The position numbers and the translations under genes are program-made. From Massilia timonae CCUG 45783 (GTDB lineage: Bacteria; Pseudomonadota; Gammaproteobacteria; Burkholderiales; Burkholderiaceae_D), in contig NZ_JH992922.1 of the NCBI RefSeq assembly GCF_000315425.1, forward strand, positions 1,903,248 through 1,967,247: a stretch of 64,000 bases of DNA, written 5' to 3'. This document shows, piece after piece, positions 45,982 to 55,437 of the stretch. The stretch's first letter is position 1. The number at the start of each line of letters is the position of its first letter. The notes beneath the pieces were generated by a model that saw nothing but the letters and a program-made list of their open reading frames with translations, had not been told where the DNA came from and ran no database searches.

Positions 45982-46139
45982 GGGATACGCGCGACGACGA
46001 GCCGCTGCCGCCGTTGCCGCCGTCGGCGCAGCCGTCGGGCGACGGCGCGCCGAAGTTCGGGCGCCTCTTGATCGTGCTGGCGCTGGCCATGCTGCTGGTG
46101 GTGGCGCTCACCTTCGGGTCCGAAGCCTATTTCACCTGA
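45978..46139 (+). CDS. 53-residue single-span membrane protein
   Basis: A short frame between two enzyme genes with overlaps on both sides (ATGA with the reductase, TGATG with the next gene), which argues that it is translated. It encodes an acidic/Pro-rich N-terminus (DDEPLPPLPPSAQ) and one membrane helix (LLIVLALAMLLVVALTFG), ending SEAYFT. I do not recognise a family. Confidence 0.62.
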   Translation: MRDTRDDEPLPPLPPSAQPSGDGAPKFGRLLIVLALAMLLVVALTFGSEAYFT

Positions 46140-47065
46140 TGGCTCACTTCAACCGCGCCTACGCGCAGGTCTTCGTTCCCGGCCGCCTGACGGTGGGGTT
46201 GATGACGCCCATGGCAGGCAGTCCCGGCGCCCTGGCCGACCTCGCGCTGGCGCAACAGCATGCGCGCCTGGCGGACGTGCTGGGCTTCGCCGCCCTCTGG
46301 ACCCGGGACGTGCCCCTGATGATCCCGCAGGGCAGCGCCAACGAGACCGCGGCGCTGGACGATCCCTTCCTGTGGCTGGCCGCGCTGGCGGCGGTGACGG
46401 AGCGGATCGCGCTCGCCACCGGGGCCGTCGTGCTGCCGCTGCGCCATCCGCTGCACGTGGCCAAGGCGGCCCTGAGCCTGGACCGGATCAGCCATGGCCG
46501 CCTGCTGCTGGGCCTGGGTTCGGGCGACCGGCCCGAGGAATTCGCCCGTTTCGGGGCCGACCTGGACACGCGCGACGTGGCCTTCCGCGATCATTGGGAA
46601 ACCGTGCGCGCCGCGCTCGAACCGGCGCCGGCTGCCGGGGCAGAGGATGGGCAATACCGCGTGCTGCCGCCGCCACACACGCGCATCCCGATGCTCGCGG
46701 TGGGCAGCGCGCGCCAGTCGCTGCAGTGGATCGCCGGGCATGCCGATGGCTGGACCAGCTACCACCGCGAGGAAGACCGGCAAAAAGGCCGGATCGCCCT
46801 GTGGCACATGGCGCAGGACCAGCGCGCCCCAGGACTGCGCAAGCCCTTTATCCAGTCGGTGCAGCTGGACTTGCTGGACGATCCGGCGGCGCCGCTTGAT
46901 GCGATCGAACTCGGCCTGCGCACCGGCCGCCATGCGCTGGCCGCGTATCTCGAACGCATGCGCGGACTCGGCGTCGCGCACGTCCTGTTCAACCTGCATC
47001 GGGGCGCGCGGCCGGCCGGCGAGGTCCTGCATGAAATAGGGGCGGAGATCCTGCCGCGGATATAG
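46139..47065 (+). CDS. LLM-class flavin-dependent oxidoreductase
   Basis: A 308-residue luciferase-like monooxygenase family protein. It opens MAHFNRAYAQVFVPGRLTVG, has a TIM-barrel core with TRDVPLMIPQ, ATGAVVLPLRHPLHVAK and SHGRLLLGLGSGDRPEEF, the last being the flavin phosphate-binding region. The start ATG at 46139 overlaps the small membrane-protein stop. Substrate unknown. Third gene of the reductase operon. Confidence 0.87.
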   Translation: MAHFNRAYAQVFVPGRLTVGLMTPMAGSPGALADLALAQQHARLADVLGFAALWTRDVPLMIPQGSANETAALDDPFLWLAALAAVTERIALATGAVVLPLRHPLHVAKAALSLDRISHGRLLLGLGSGDRPEEFARFGADLDTRDVAFRDHWETVRAALEPAPAAGAEDGQYRVLPPPHTRIPMLAVGSARQSLQWIAGHADGWTSYHREEDRQKGRIALWHMAQDQRAPGLRKPFIQSVQLDLLDDPAAPLDAIELGLRTGRHALAAYLERMRGLGVAHVLFNLHRGARPAGEVLHEIGAEILPRI

Positions 47066-47128
47066 GGCGCGCCCTGCGCGGCGCGGCCGGCATCATCCGC
47101 CGCCGGACCCGGATGCTAGAATCGCCTC

Positions 47129-48190
47129 ATGGAAACCCCCGCCAAGAAGGACGCCCCAGCCCATCCCCGCAAGAGCCGCAAGGGCGCCACGCCCACGGTG
47201 CGCGACGTTGCGCGCCTGGCCGGGGTGGCTCCGATGAGCGTCTCGCGCGCGCTGAACAATCCCGATTCGGTTTCGCCCGAGATCCTGCAGCGCGTGCGCG
47301 AGGTGGTGGACCGGGTGGGCTACGTGCCGAACCTGCTGGCCGGCGGCCTGGCCTCCAAGAAGAGCCGCATGGTGGCGGCCGTGGTGCCGACCATCAGCGG
47401 CTCGGTGTTCCTTGAGATGGTGCAGGCGCTCACCGACGGCCTGGCTGCGCGCGGCTACCAGCTGATGCTGGGCCAGGCCGGCTACGAGAACTCGCGCGAG
47501 GACGCGCTGCTCGAGGCCATCATCGGACGCCGTCCGGACGGCGTGGTGCTGACCGGGATCATGCGCTCGGAGCAGGGCCGGCGCCGCCTGCTGGCCAGCG
47601 GCATCCCGGTGGTCGAGACCTGGGACCTGACCGACAGCCCGATCGACATGCTGGTGGGCTTCTCGCACGAACAGATCGGCAAGGCGGTGGCCGAATACCT
47701 GCACGGACGCGGGCGCCGCAAGATTGCCGCCATCAGCGCCGACGACGAGCGCGCGGTACGCCGCAACCGGCAGTTCGCCGACACCGTGCTGACGCTGCAG
47801 CCGGGGCTGGGCACGGATCGAAAGGCGGTGCCGACCTGCGTCGTGCCGGCGCCGACCTCGCTCGGCAGCGGTCGCACCGGCCTGCGCGAGCTGCTGGCGC
47901 GCGACCCCGGCATCGACGCCGTGTTCTGCAGCTCCGACATGATGGCCCAGGGCGTGCTGCTCGAAGCGTTGGCGCTGGGCATCGAGGTGCCCGGGCAGCT
48001 GGCCGTGGTCGGCCTGGGCGACCTGGCGTTCTCGCGCGACCTGCATCCGCCCTTGACCACGGTGCGCATCGACGGCACCGCCATCGGTTCCATCGCCGCC
48101 TCGCTGATCATCGACCGCGCCGAAGGTCGGCCAGTGGAGGCGCCGGTGCGCGACGTCGGCTTCGTCATCGTCGAACGCGGCAGCAGCTGA
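47129..48190 (+). CDS. LacI-family transcriptional regulator
   Basis: A 353-residue repressor of the GntR-like LacI subgroup. The helix-turn-helix is at about residues 24-43 (VRDVARLAGVAPMSVSRAL) with the hinge helix near LLAGGLASKKS, followed by a periplasmic-binding-protein-like effector domain (VVPTISGSVFLEM, then DAVFCSSDMMAQGVL). A lysine-rich 20-residue extension precedes the DNA-binding domain. Two operators lie between it and gudD, so it probably controls sugar-acid catabolism, with an aldarate or related acid as effector. Confidence 0.9.
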   Translation: METPAKKDAPAHPRKSRKGATPTVRDVARLAGVAPMSVSRALNNPDSVSPEILQRVREVVDRVGYVPNLLAGGLASKKSRMVAAVVPTISGSVFLEMVQALTDGLAARGYQLMLGQAGYENSREDALLEAIIGRRPDGVVLTGIMRSEQGRRRLLASGIPVVETWDLTDSPIDMLVGFSHEQIGKAVAEYLHGRGRRKIAAISADDERAVRRNRQFADTVLTLQPGLGTDRKAVPTCVVPAPTSLGSGRTGLRELLARDPGIDAVFCSSDMMAQGVLLEALALGIEVPGQLAVVGLGDLAFSRDLHPPLTTVRIDGTAIGSIAASLIIDRAEGRPVEAPVRDVGFVIVERGSS

Positions 48191-48222
48191 ACACTCCTCC
48201 AGCGGATTGACCTGGTCATCAA

Positions 48223-48234
48223 GATACCGGTATC
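48223..48234. promoter_or_regulatory. LacI-type operator 1
   Basis: GATACCGGTATC is a perfect 12-bp palindrome with the central CG typical of LacI-family operators. Confidence 0.75.
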
Positions 48235-48247
48235 ATCGGCTCATCTT

Positions 48248-48259
48248 GATACCGGTAAC
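48248..48259. promoter_or_regulatory. LacI-type operator 2
   Basis: GATACCGGTAAC repeats operator 1 with one change, centred 25 bp downstream and 17 bases before the gudD start. Two operators this close to the gene suggest direct repression of gudD by the adjacent regulator. Confidence 0.72.
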
Positions 48260-48275
48260 ATCGCTTTAGGGAAAA

Positions 48276-49628
48276 ATGATGACCATGGAATCTTCGACAC
48301 TGGGCAGCACGCCAACGATCACCGCGATGCGCGTGGTGCCGGTCGCGGGCCGCGACGGCATGCTGCTCAACCTCAGCGGCGCCCACGCGCCGTGGTTCAC
48401 CCGTAACCTGGTGATCCTCACCGACAGCAGCGGTCAGCAGGGCGTCGGCGAAGTGCCGGGCGGGGAGAGCATCCGCCAGACACTCGAGGATGCGCGCGCG
48501 CTGGTCGTCGGCCAGCCGATCGGCGCCTGGAACGGCGTGCTGCGTTCGATGCGCACGGCGTTCGCCGGACGCGATGCGGGCGGGCGCGGCCAGCAGACCT
48601 TCGACCTGCGCGTGACGATCCACGCGGTGGCCGGCGTCGAATGCGCCGTGCTCGACCTGCTGGGCAAGTTCATGGGCGTGCCGGTGGCCGACCTGCTGGG
48701 CGAGGGCCGCCAGCGCGACCAGGTCGAGATGCTGGGCTACCTGTTCTACGTGGGCGACCGCAGGGCCACCGACCTGCCGTATGCGAGCGAGCCCGATGCC
48801 GACGACGAGTGGCTGCGCCTGCGCCACGAGCCGGCCATGGACGCCGACGCCATCGTGGCCCAGGCGCGCGCCGCGCAGGCGCGCTACGGCTTCAGGAGCT
48901 TCAAGCTCAAGGGCGGCGTGCTGCGCGGCGAACAGGAAATCGAGGCGGCGCGCGCGCTCAAGGAAGCCTTCCCGCAGGCTGGCGTCACGCTCGACCCCAA
49001 CGGCTGCTGGCTGCTGCAGGACGCGATCCGGCTGTGCCGCGACATGAAGGGCGTGCTGGCCTATGCCGAGGACCCGTGCGGACCCGAAGGCGGCTATTCG
49101 GGCCGCGAGACGATGGCCGAGTTCCGCCGCGCCACCGGCCTGCGCACCGCCACCAATATGATCGCCACCGACTGGCGCCAGCTGGCGCACGCGGTGCAGC
49201 TGGGGGCGGTGGACATCCCGCTGGCCGACCCGCATTTCTGGACCATGCAGGACACCGTGCGCGTGGCGAAGATGTGCGAAGCCTGGGGCCTGACCTGGGG
49301 CTCGCATTCGAATAACCACTTCGACATTTCGCTGGCGATGTTCACCCATTGCGCGGCGGCGGCGCCGGGCGACATCACGGCGATCGACACCCACTGGATC
49401 TGGCAGGACGGCCAGCACCTGACCCGCAATCCGCTGCGCATCGTGGACGGCATGGTGGCGGTGCCGACCGCGCCGGGACTGGGCGTGGAACTCGACATGG
49501 AGGCGGTGGAGGCCGCGCACCAGCGCTATCTGGCGATGGGACTGGGCGGGCGCGACGATGCGGTGGGCATGCAGTACCTCGTCCCGAACTGGAAGTTCGA
49601 CAGCAAGAAGCCGTGCATGGTGCGCTGA
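48276..49628 (+). CDS. gudD: glucarate dehydratase
   Basis: A 450-residue enolase-superfamily enzyme that dehydrates D-glucarate (and idarate) to 5-keto-4-deoxy-glucarate. Motifs: FKLKGGVL with the catalytic lysines, LDPNGCW and AEDPCG for magnesium, NMIATDW, and [11 protein letters not shown] with the catalytic histidine. Length matches E. coli GudD. No other glucarate genes are in the window. It ends in a strong terminator. Confidence 0.94.
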   Translation: MMTMESSTLGSTPTITAMRVVPVAGRDGMLLNLSGAHAPWFTRNLVILTDSSGQQGVGEVPGGESIRQTLEDARALVVGQPIGAWNGVLRSMRTAFAGRDAGGRGQQTFDLRVTIHAVAGVECAVLDLLGKFMGVPVADLLGEGRQRDQVEMLGYLFYVGDRRATDLPYASEPDADDEWLRLRHEPAMDADAIVAQARAAQARYGFRSFKLKGGVLRGEQEIEAARALKEAFPQAGVTLDPNGCWLLQDAIRLCRDMKGVLAYAEDPCGPEGGYSGRETMAEFRRATGLRTATNMIATDWRQLAHAVQLGAVDIPLADPHFWTMQDTVRVAKMCEAWGLTWGSHSNNHFDISLAMFTHCAAAAPGDITAIDTHWIWQDGQHLTRNPLRIVDGMVAVPTAPGLGVELDMEAVEAAHQRYLAMGLGGRDDAVGMQYLVPNWKFDSKKPCMVR

Positions 49629-49644
49629 CCCGTTGTCTCCCATT

Positions 49645-49679
49645 GACCCGTCACGCGGCGCGCGTGACGGGTCTTTTTT
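49645..49679 (+). terminator. Terminator of gudD
   Basis: A 13-bp perfect stem GACCCGTCACGCG / CGCGTGACGGGTC with loop GCG and six T. Confidence 0.95.
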
Positions 49680-49696
49680 CATCCTGCGTTCCCATG

Positions 49697-49720
49697 AAAA
49701 AAGCCGGGCAATGCCCGGCT
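49697..49720 (-). terminator. Terminator of the DUF4136 lipoprotein gene
   Basis: Read on the minus strand: stem AGCCGGGC / GCCCGGCT followed by a T run. It faces the gudD terminator. Confidence 0.82.
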
Positions 49721-49743
49721 CCATGAGCGGCGAACGGCGCCGG

Positions 49744-50391
49744 TCAGCCCTTCGGTTCCTGCGTCACCTCGACCCGCCGCGCCACGCCCGACGGCCCCGG
49801 GAAGCCCTCGAAGGCGCTGTGCACCAGCGCCGGCATGATCTCCGGCGTCGACATATTGCGGCTGGTGTTGTGCACCGTGACGTCGAACAAACGCTTGCCG
49901 TCGCGCGCCGACTTGATCGACACCTGCAGCTCGCGCCGGTAGTGGTGCTCGACCGAGGTCTGGTAGGCCGGATACGGACCCCAGAACGGATCGTAGAACG
50001 GGCTGTACCAGCCGCCCCAGTAGCGGCGGTGGAAGCCGCGGTAGCCGTAGCCGAAGCGCGCGCTCGGATAGAAATACGGCGTCATGATCGGCTCCAGCAC
50101 GCGCACCGGCAGGTCGGTGGTGGTGAAGCGCATCGCCACCGTCAGCGCCGGCGTGGCGCCCTCGGCGTCGCGGAAGCCCTGGCGCGCCAGCTGGGCGCGC
50201 ACCAGTTCCTGGTAGCTGCGCCATTCCAGCGTGTCGTCCTGCGGCGCCGGCACCTCGAAGACATAGCTCTTGTCTTCCATCTGGGCCGGCCATTGGTGGA
50301 AGGTCGTGACGTCGCTGCGGATGGTGGTCGCGCAACCGCCCAGGAGCAGCGCAAGCGCCGTGCCGGCGGCGACCATGATGAGGCGTTTCAT
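49744..50391 (-). CDS. DUF4136 lipoprotein
   Basis: A 215-residue predicted lipoprotein: signal MKRLIMVAAGTALALLLGGC with lipobox LLGGC, so the mature protein begins at Cys 20. DUF4136 features follow (TTFHQWPAQMEDKSYVFE, then ALTVAMRFTT and later KRLFDVTVHNTS). A Tyr/Trp/Gly/Pro-rich insert (WGGWYSPFYDPFWGPYPAY) sits mid-protein. Residue after Cys is Ala, which favours outer-membrane sorting. Function unknown. ATG 50391 has GGAG upstream. Confidence 0.82.
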   Translation of the reverse strand: MKRLIMVAAGTALALLLGGCATTIRSDVTTFHQWPAQMEDKSYVFEVPAPQDDTLEWRSYQELVRAQLARQGFRDAEGATPALTVAMRFTTTDLPVRVLEPIMTPYFYPSARFGYGYRGFHRRYWGGWYSPFYDPFWGPYPAYQTSVEHHYRRELQVSIKSARDGKRLFDVTVHNTSRNMSTPEIMPALVHSAFEGFPGPSGVARRVEVTQEPKG

Positions 50392-50576
50392 ACCAATCTC
50401 CAAAATATTTATGCGGAATTTCCCCGATGATCAAGCTTACCGCTTGTTCAAAATCAATGAACCGGTTTTTACACCCCGTTACCGTACATACACTGCGATA
50501 CATGGAATCGTACGAAGCGCCGGAAAAGCTTGTTGGTAAAATAAGCACTTCTCCACTGTGTTCTTGGACTCTTCCT

Positions 50577-53234
50577 ATGCGCACCGATACGCCCCAGACC
50601 GTTTACCGGAAAGACTATACCCCGCCGACTTACCTTGTGGATACTGTCGAGCTCGGCTTCGACCTGGATCCCGCGCGCACGGTCGTGGCCAACCGCCTGA
50701 CCTTGCGTCGCAACCCGGCGGCCAGCGGGCGCGCCATCGAACTGCATGGCGAGGACATCGAACTGGTGGCGCTGCGCCTGAACGGCAAGGCCCTGGTCGG
50801 GGCTGACTATACGCTGGCAAACAATCTCCTGGTCATCCACGAGGCGCCCGACGAGGTGGTGCTCGAGATCGAATCGGTCTGCGTGCCCGAGCAGAACACG
50901 ACGCTCAGCGGCTTGTATGTATCGAATGGCAACTTCTTCACCCAGTGCGAGGCCGAAGGCTTCCGCCGCATCACCTATTTCCCGGACCGCCCTGACGTGA
51001 TGGCCAAGTACACCGTGATGCTGCGCGCCGACAAGGCGCGCTATCCGGTGCTGCTGTCGAACGGCAACCTGATCCAGGAAGGCGACCTCGACGACGGGCG
51101 TCACTATGCGCTGTGGGAAGACCCGTTCAAGAAGCCCTCTTACCTGTTCGCGCTGGTGGCCGCCAGGCTGGTGTGCCAGGAAGAGACCTTCCGCCTGGCC
51201 GACGGCCGCGACGCGCTGCTGCAGGTGTGGGTCGAAGACGGCAACCTGGACAAGACCGACTATGCGATGCAGTCGCTCAAGCACAGCATCCGCTGGGACG
51301 AGGAAAAATACGGCCTCGAGCTCGACCTGGACCGCTTCATGATCGTCGCCACCAGCGACTTCAACATGGGCGCGATGGAGAACAAGGGCCTGAACATCTT
51401 CAACACCAAGTTCGTGCTGGCCAACCCGCGGGTGGCCACCGACGTCGACTTCCAGGGCATCGAGGCGGTGGTAGCGCACGAATACTTCCACAACTGGACC
51501 GGCAACCGCGTGACCTGCCGCGACTGGTTCCAGCTGTCGCTGAAAGAAGGCCTGACGGTGTTCCGCGACCAGGAATTCACGGCCGACATGATCGGCACCG
51601 ACACCGGCCGCGCCGTGACCCGCATCGACCAGGTGCGCACGCTGCGCCAGCACCAGTTCCCCGAGGATGCCGGCCCGATGGCGCACCCGGTGCGTCCCGA
51701 CTCCTTCGTCGAGATCAACAATTTTTATACGGTGACGGTGTACGAGAAGGGCGCCGAAGTGGTGCGCATGTACCACACCCTGTTCGGCGAGGAAGGCTTC
51801 CGCAAGGGCATGGACCTGTACTTCGCGCGCCATGACGAGCAGGCGGTCGAGTGCGACGATTTCCGGCGCGCGATGGCCGACGCCAACGGCCGCGACCTGA
51901 CCCAGTTCGAACGCTGGTACAGCCAGGCCGGCACGCCGGTGCTGCGCTTCGAGGGCCGCTGGGACGAGGCCGTCCACACCTACACGCTCAAGCTGATCCA
52001 GTCCTGCCCGCCGACGCCGGGACAGCCAGAGAAACTGCCGTTCCACATCCCGGTCGCGGTCGGCCTGCTCGACGCCGCCGGCAACGACATGCGCCTGGTC
52101 GAGGGCGGCGTCGACCGCGGCACGACGGCGGTGCTCGAGCTGACCCAGGCCGAGCAGACCTTCGTTTTCACCGACGTGAAGGAGCAGCCGGTGGCGTCGG
52201 TGCTGCGCAACTTCTCGGCGCCGGTGATCCTGCAGGGCAGCTATACCGATGCCGACCTGCTGCACCTGTTCAGCCATGACAGCGACCCGGTCAACCGCTG
52301 GGAAGCGGGCCAGCGCCTGGCCATGAGCCGCCTGCTCAAGCTGACCGGCGAGGCCGCGGCCAAGGGCAATAGCGGCGCCAGCCTGAACCTGGACGAGACC
52401 TTCATCGAGGCGATGCGCAAGGTCCTGGTCGACGAGACCCTCGACCCGGCCTTCCGCGAACAGGCGCTGCTGCTGCCGTCCGAGAGCATGGTGGCCGAGC
52501 AGATCGACGGCGTCGACCCGCTGGCCGTGCACATCGCGCGCCAGTTCATCCGCGCCGACATCGGCGCGCGCCTGCGCGCCGAGCTGCTGGCGCAGTACGA
52601 AGCCAACCTGACGCCGGGGCCGTACAGCCCGGACGCGGCGTCCGCCGGCAAGCGCGCGCTCAAGAACATCGCGTTGTCCTACCTGAACGCGGCGCCCGAC
52701 GATGAGAGCGTGGCGCTGGCCCAGCGCCAGTTCGACGAAGCCGACAACATGACCGACCGCGCCGCCGCGCTGGGCGCGCTGATCGCATCGCGCGTGCCGG
52801 AAGCCGCCGACGCGCTGGACGCGTTCTACCAGGAGTTCCAGAACGAGGCCCTGGTGGTGGACAAGTGGTTCATGATGCAGGCTGCGGCGCCGACCACCGA
52901 CGTGGCGGCCGTGCGTGCGCTGATGCGCCATCCGGCCTTCACCCTGCGCAACCCGAACCGCGCGCGCAGCCTGGTGGCCGCCTTCTGCATGAACAATCCG
53001 GTGCAGTTCCACGCGCCGGACGGCAGCGGCTACGCCTTCTGGGCCGAGCAGGTGATCGCGCTCGACGCGCTCAACCCGCAGGTCGCGAGCCGCCTGGCGC
53101 GCGCCATGGACCGCTGGCGCCGTTACGCGCCGGCGCTGCAGGAGCAGATGCAGGCCGCGCTGCAGCGGGTGGCGGGGCAGGGCAAGCTGTCGAACGACGT
53201 GCGCGAAGTGGTCACCAAGGCGCTCGCCAATTAA
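50577..53234 (+). CDS. pepN: aminopeptidase N
   Basis: An 885-residue M1 zinc aminopeptidase. ATG 50577 gives the usual opening ([20 protein letters not shown]); an upstream open extension has no family similarity. GAMENKG lies near residue 263, the zinc site HEYFHNW near 300 with the third ligand in [14 protein letters not shown], and a full C-terminal helical domain follows. It lies 28 bases before fbp. Confidence 0.96.
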   Translation: MRTDTPQTVYRKDYTPPTYLVDTVELGFDLDPARTVVANRLTLRRNPAASGRAIELHGEDIELVALRLNGKALVGADYTLANNLLVIHEAPDEVVLEIESVCVPEQNTTLSGLYVSNGNFFTQCEAEGFRRITYFPDRPDVMAKYTVMLRADKARYPVLLSNGNLIQEGDLDDGRHYALWEDPFKKPSYLFALVAARLVCQEETFRLADGRDALLQVWVEDGNLDKTDYAMQSLKHSIRWDEEKYGLELDLDRFMIVATSDFNMGAMENKGLNIFNTKFVLANPRVATDVDFQGIEAVVAHEYFHNWTGNRVTCRDWFQLSLKEGLTVFRDQEFTADMIGTDTGRAVTRIDQVRTLRQHQFPEDAGPMAHPVRPDSFVEINNFYTVTVYEKGAEVVRMYHTLFGEEGFRKGMDLYFARHDEQAVECDDFRRAMADANGRDLTQFERWYSQAGTPVLRFEGRWDEAVHTYTLKLIQSCPPTPGQPEKLPFHIPVAVGLLDAAGNDMRLVEGGVDRGTTAVLELTQAEQTFVFTDVKEQPVASVLRNFSAPVILQGSYTDADLLHLFSHDSDPVNRWEAGQRLAMSRLLKLTGEAAAKGNSGASLNLDETFIEAMRKVLVDETLDPAFREQALLLPSESMVAEQIDGVDPLAVHIARQFIRADIGARLRAELLAQYEANLTPGPYSPDAASAGKRALKNIALSYLNAAPDDESVALAQRQFDEADNMTDRAAALGALIASRVPEAADALDAFYQEFQNEALVVDKWFMMQAAAPTTDVAAVRALMRHPAFTLRNPNRARSLVAAFCMNNPVQFHAPDGSGYAFWAEQVIALDALNPQVASRLARAMDRWRRYAPALQEQMQAALQRVAGQGKLSNDVREVVTKALAN

Positions 53235-53262
53235 AAGAATTCACACCCAACCTGAGGAAGTC

Positions 53263-54264
53263 ATGAAACGCGTAAGTCTGACGCAATACCTGGTCGAAGA
53301 GCAGCGCCTGCACCAGAACATCAACGCCGAGCTGCGCCTGCTGATCGAGGTCGTCGCCCGCGCCTGCAAGCGCATCAGCTATTCGGTGAGCAAGGGCGCG
53401 CTGGGCGAAGTGCTGGGCAGCGCCGAGACCGAGAACATCCAGGGCGAAGTCCAGAAGAAGCTGGACGTGATCTCGAACGAGATCCTGCTGGAAGCGAACG
53501 AGTGGGGCGGCCACCTGGCGGCGATGGCGTCCGAAGAGATGGAAACCATCCGCCAGATCCCGAGCCGCTATCCAAAGGGCGAATTCCTGCTGCTGTTCGA
53601 CCCGCTGGACGGCTCGTCGAACATCGACGTCAACGTCTCGATCGGCACCATCTTCTCGGTGCTGAAGGCGCCGGAAGGCATGACCCAGCCGACCGAGCAG
53701 GACTTCCTGCAGCCCGGCACCGCCCAGGTGGCGGCCGGCTATGCGGTCTACGGCCCGCAGACCATGCTGGTGCTCACCACCGGCAACGGCGTGCACTGCT
53801 TCACCCTGGACCGCGAGATGGGTTCGTGGGTGCTGACCCAGAGCGACATGCAGATCCCGGTCTCGACCAAGGAATTCGCCATCAATATGTCGAATAAACG
53901 CCACTGGCATCCGCCGGTGCAGCGCTACGTGGACGAGCTGCTGGCCGGCAGCACCGGCCCGCGCGGCAAGGATTTCAATATGCGCTGGATCGCCTCGATG
54001 GTGGCCGACGTGCACCGCATCCTGAACCGCGGCGGCGTCTTCATGTATCCGGCCGACCTGCGCGACCCGCAATCGCCGGGCAAGCTGCGTCTGATGTACG
54101 AGGCCAACCCGATGGCGATGATCGTCGAACAGGCCGGCGGCGCCGCCACCGACGGCCAGGGCCGCATCATGGACATCCCGCCGACCAAGCTGCACCAGCG
54201 CGTGCCGGTGTTCCTGGGCTCGAAGGAAGAAGTCGCGGTGGTGACGGGCTATCACCAGGGCTGA
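53263..54264 (+). CDS. fbp: fructose-1,6-bisphosphatase class I
   Basis: A 333-residue gluconeogenic enzyme. Motifs: metal-binding [23 protein letters not shown], and the substrate block [36 protein letters not shown] near the end. ATG 53263 follows a GAGGAAG site. Transcribed with pepN. Confidence 0.96.
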   Translation: MKRVSLTQYLVEEQRLHQNINAELRLLIEVVARACKRISYSVSKGALGEVLGSAETENIQGEVQKKLDVISNEILLEANEWGGHLAAMASEEMETIRQIPSRYPKGEFLLLFDPLDGSSNIDVNVSIGTIFSVLKAPEGMTQPTEQDFLQPGTAQVAAGYAVYGPQTMLVLTTGNGVHCFTLDREMGSWVLTQSDMQIPVSTKEFAINMSNKRHWHPPVQRYVDELLAGSTGPRGKDFNMRWIASMVADVHRILNRGGVFMYPADLRDPQSPGKLRLMYEANPMAMIVEQAGGAATDGQGRIMDIPPTKLHQRVPVFLGSKEEVAVVTGYHQG

Positions 54265-54282
54265 ATTCCCTGTTTTTGGCCG

Positions 54283-54329
54283 ATAATGCGGCACGCTAGC
54301 GATACACACTAGCAAGTTTGCCGCATTAT
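54283..54329. repeat. Nested inverted repeat between fbp and tRNA-Thr
   Basis: Outer arms ATAATGCGGCA (54,283-54,293) and TGCCGCATTAT (54,319-54,329) are perfect; inner arms GCTAG and CTAGC nest inside. It could act as a bidirectional terminator for fbp, although only a short T run follows. Confidence 0.7.
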
Positions 54330-54402
54330 TTGCTAGAATATGGTTCTTTCGTCACGGCGACTCGTTGTCGTGCGCCGAAAGGCAAGGCGAAGCACAGGTT
54401 TC

Positions 54403-54478
54403 GCCGCTGTAGCTCAGTCGGTAGAGCAGCGCATTCGTAATGCGAAGGTCACCAGTTCGATTCCGGTCAGCGGCACCA
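54403..54478 (+). tRNA. tRNA-Thr(CGT)
   Basis: A 76-base cloverleaf with encoded CCA: acceptor GCCGCTG / CAGCGGC, D arm GCTC/GAGC, anticodon loop TTCGTAA with anticodon CGT, and T loop TTCGATT. One A-C mismatch is visible in the T stem and one in the anticodon stem end. It borders an integrase gene 113 bases downstream, so it is probably the attachment site of the adjoining element. Confidence 0.95.
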
Positions 54479-55437
54479 GTTTTACCTCCCTAAGTCTCTA
54501 TAAGTCATTGATTTAATAGGAACTTAGGGATTCTTCTCAGTGCGAGTGGTATCACAAATGGGTATCACACCCGTATCGCTCATGCTGACACATGCCCCTA
54601 TTTTCTCTCTCCCCAATCGTGTCCCTCAAGTTGAAACACATCTGGAAGAAGCCCAACAGTTCCCTTCTGTACTACCGCCGCCGCATCCCTGAGGACCTCA
54701 AGTCCTTGTTGGAAGCAACGGGTTCCGAATGGGCAGGTAAATCGCAAATCGTAATTAGCCTTCAAACCTCCGACCCTAAGACCGCAGCGCCTAAGATTGC
54801 CAAGCTGACCGCACAGCACGACAAGGAGTGGAAAGAGTTGCGTAATCCTTCCAAGGCCGGGACGTTGGCACAGGCAGAGTCGCTGCTTCGGAATAGGGGC
54901 ATTGACCCTGCTGCGCCTAATGAGGACGAACAGGCACTAAGCCACTTTTTCGACATTGTTGAGGACAGTCTACCCCGTAGGGTTAAAGACAACCTGCAAG
55001 AAGCCTACGAAGAGGATCACCCGACCAATCTCAAGCGGGATATTGACCCATATCTGCCCCCTACGGTGGCTATGGCGCTGCAAATCGTTCAAGGCCGCCG
55101 GGAATTCACCTTGAGCGACTGCCTTGACCAGTACCTTGCCTCCCGTTCTGAAAAAACCGCCAAGACGGCGAAGATTGCCTTTGGCTACCTGAGGGATTTC
55201 TTCAAGGAAGATCGTGGGCTTGCTGGGATTCGTCGTCAAGAAGTGAACGAATTTGTGAAGTGGTTGCTTGCTGGTAACCACAACAAGGCCGGTAAGCCAG
55301 TCGCCACGACGACGGTTGCACGTTACCTGAACAGCATCATTGCTGCGGTTGGGCGTGCTATTAGGGAAAACGAACTCAAAATCGATAACCAGTTTTCCAA
55401 TGTTGAGATTCCCAATGCCGGTAAGGACGCTCAAGAG

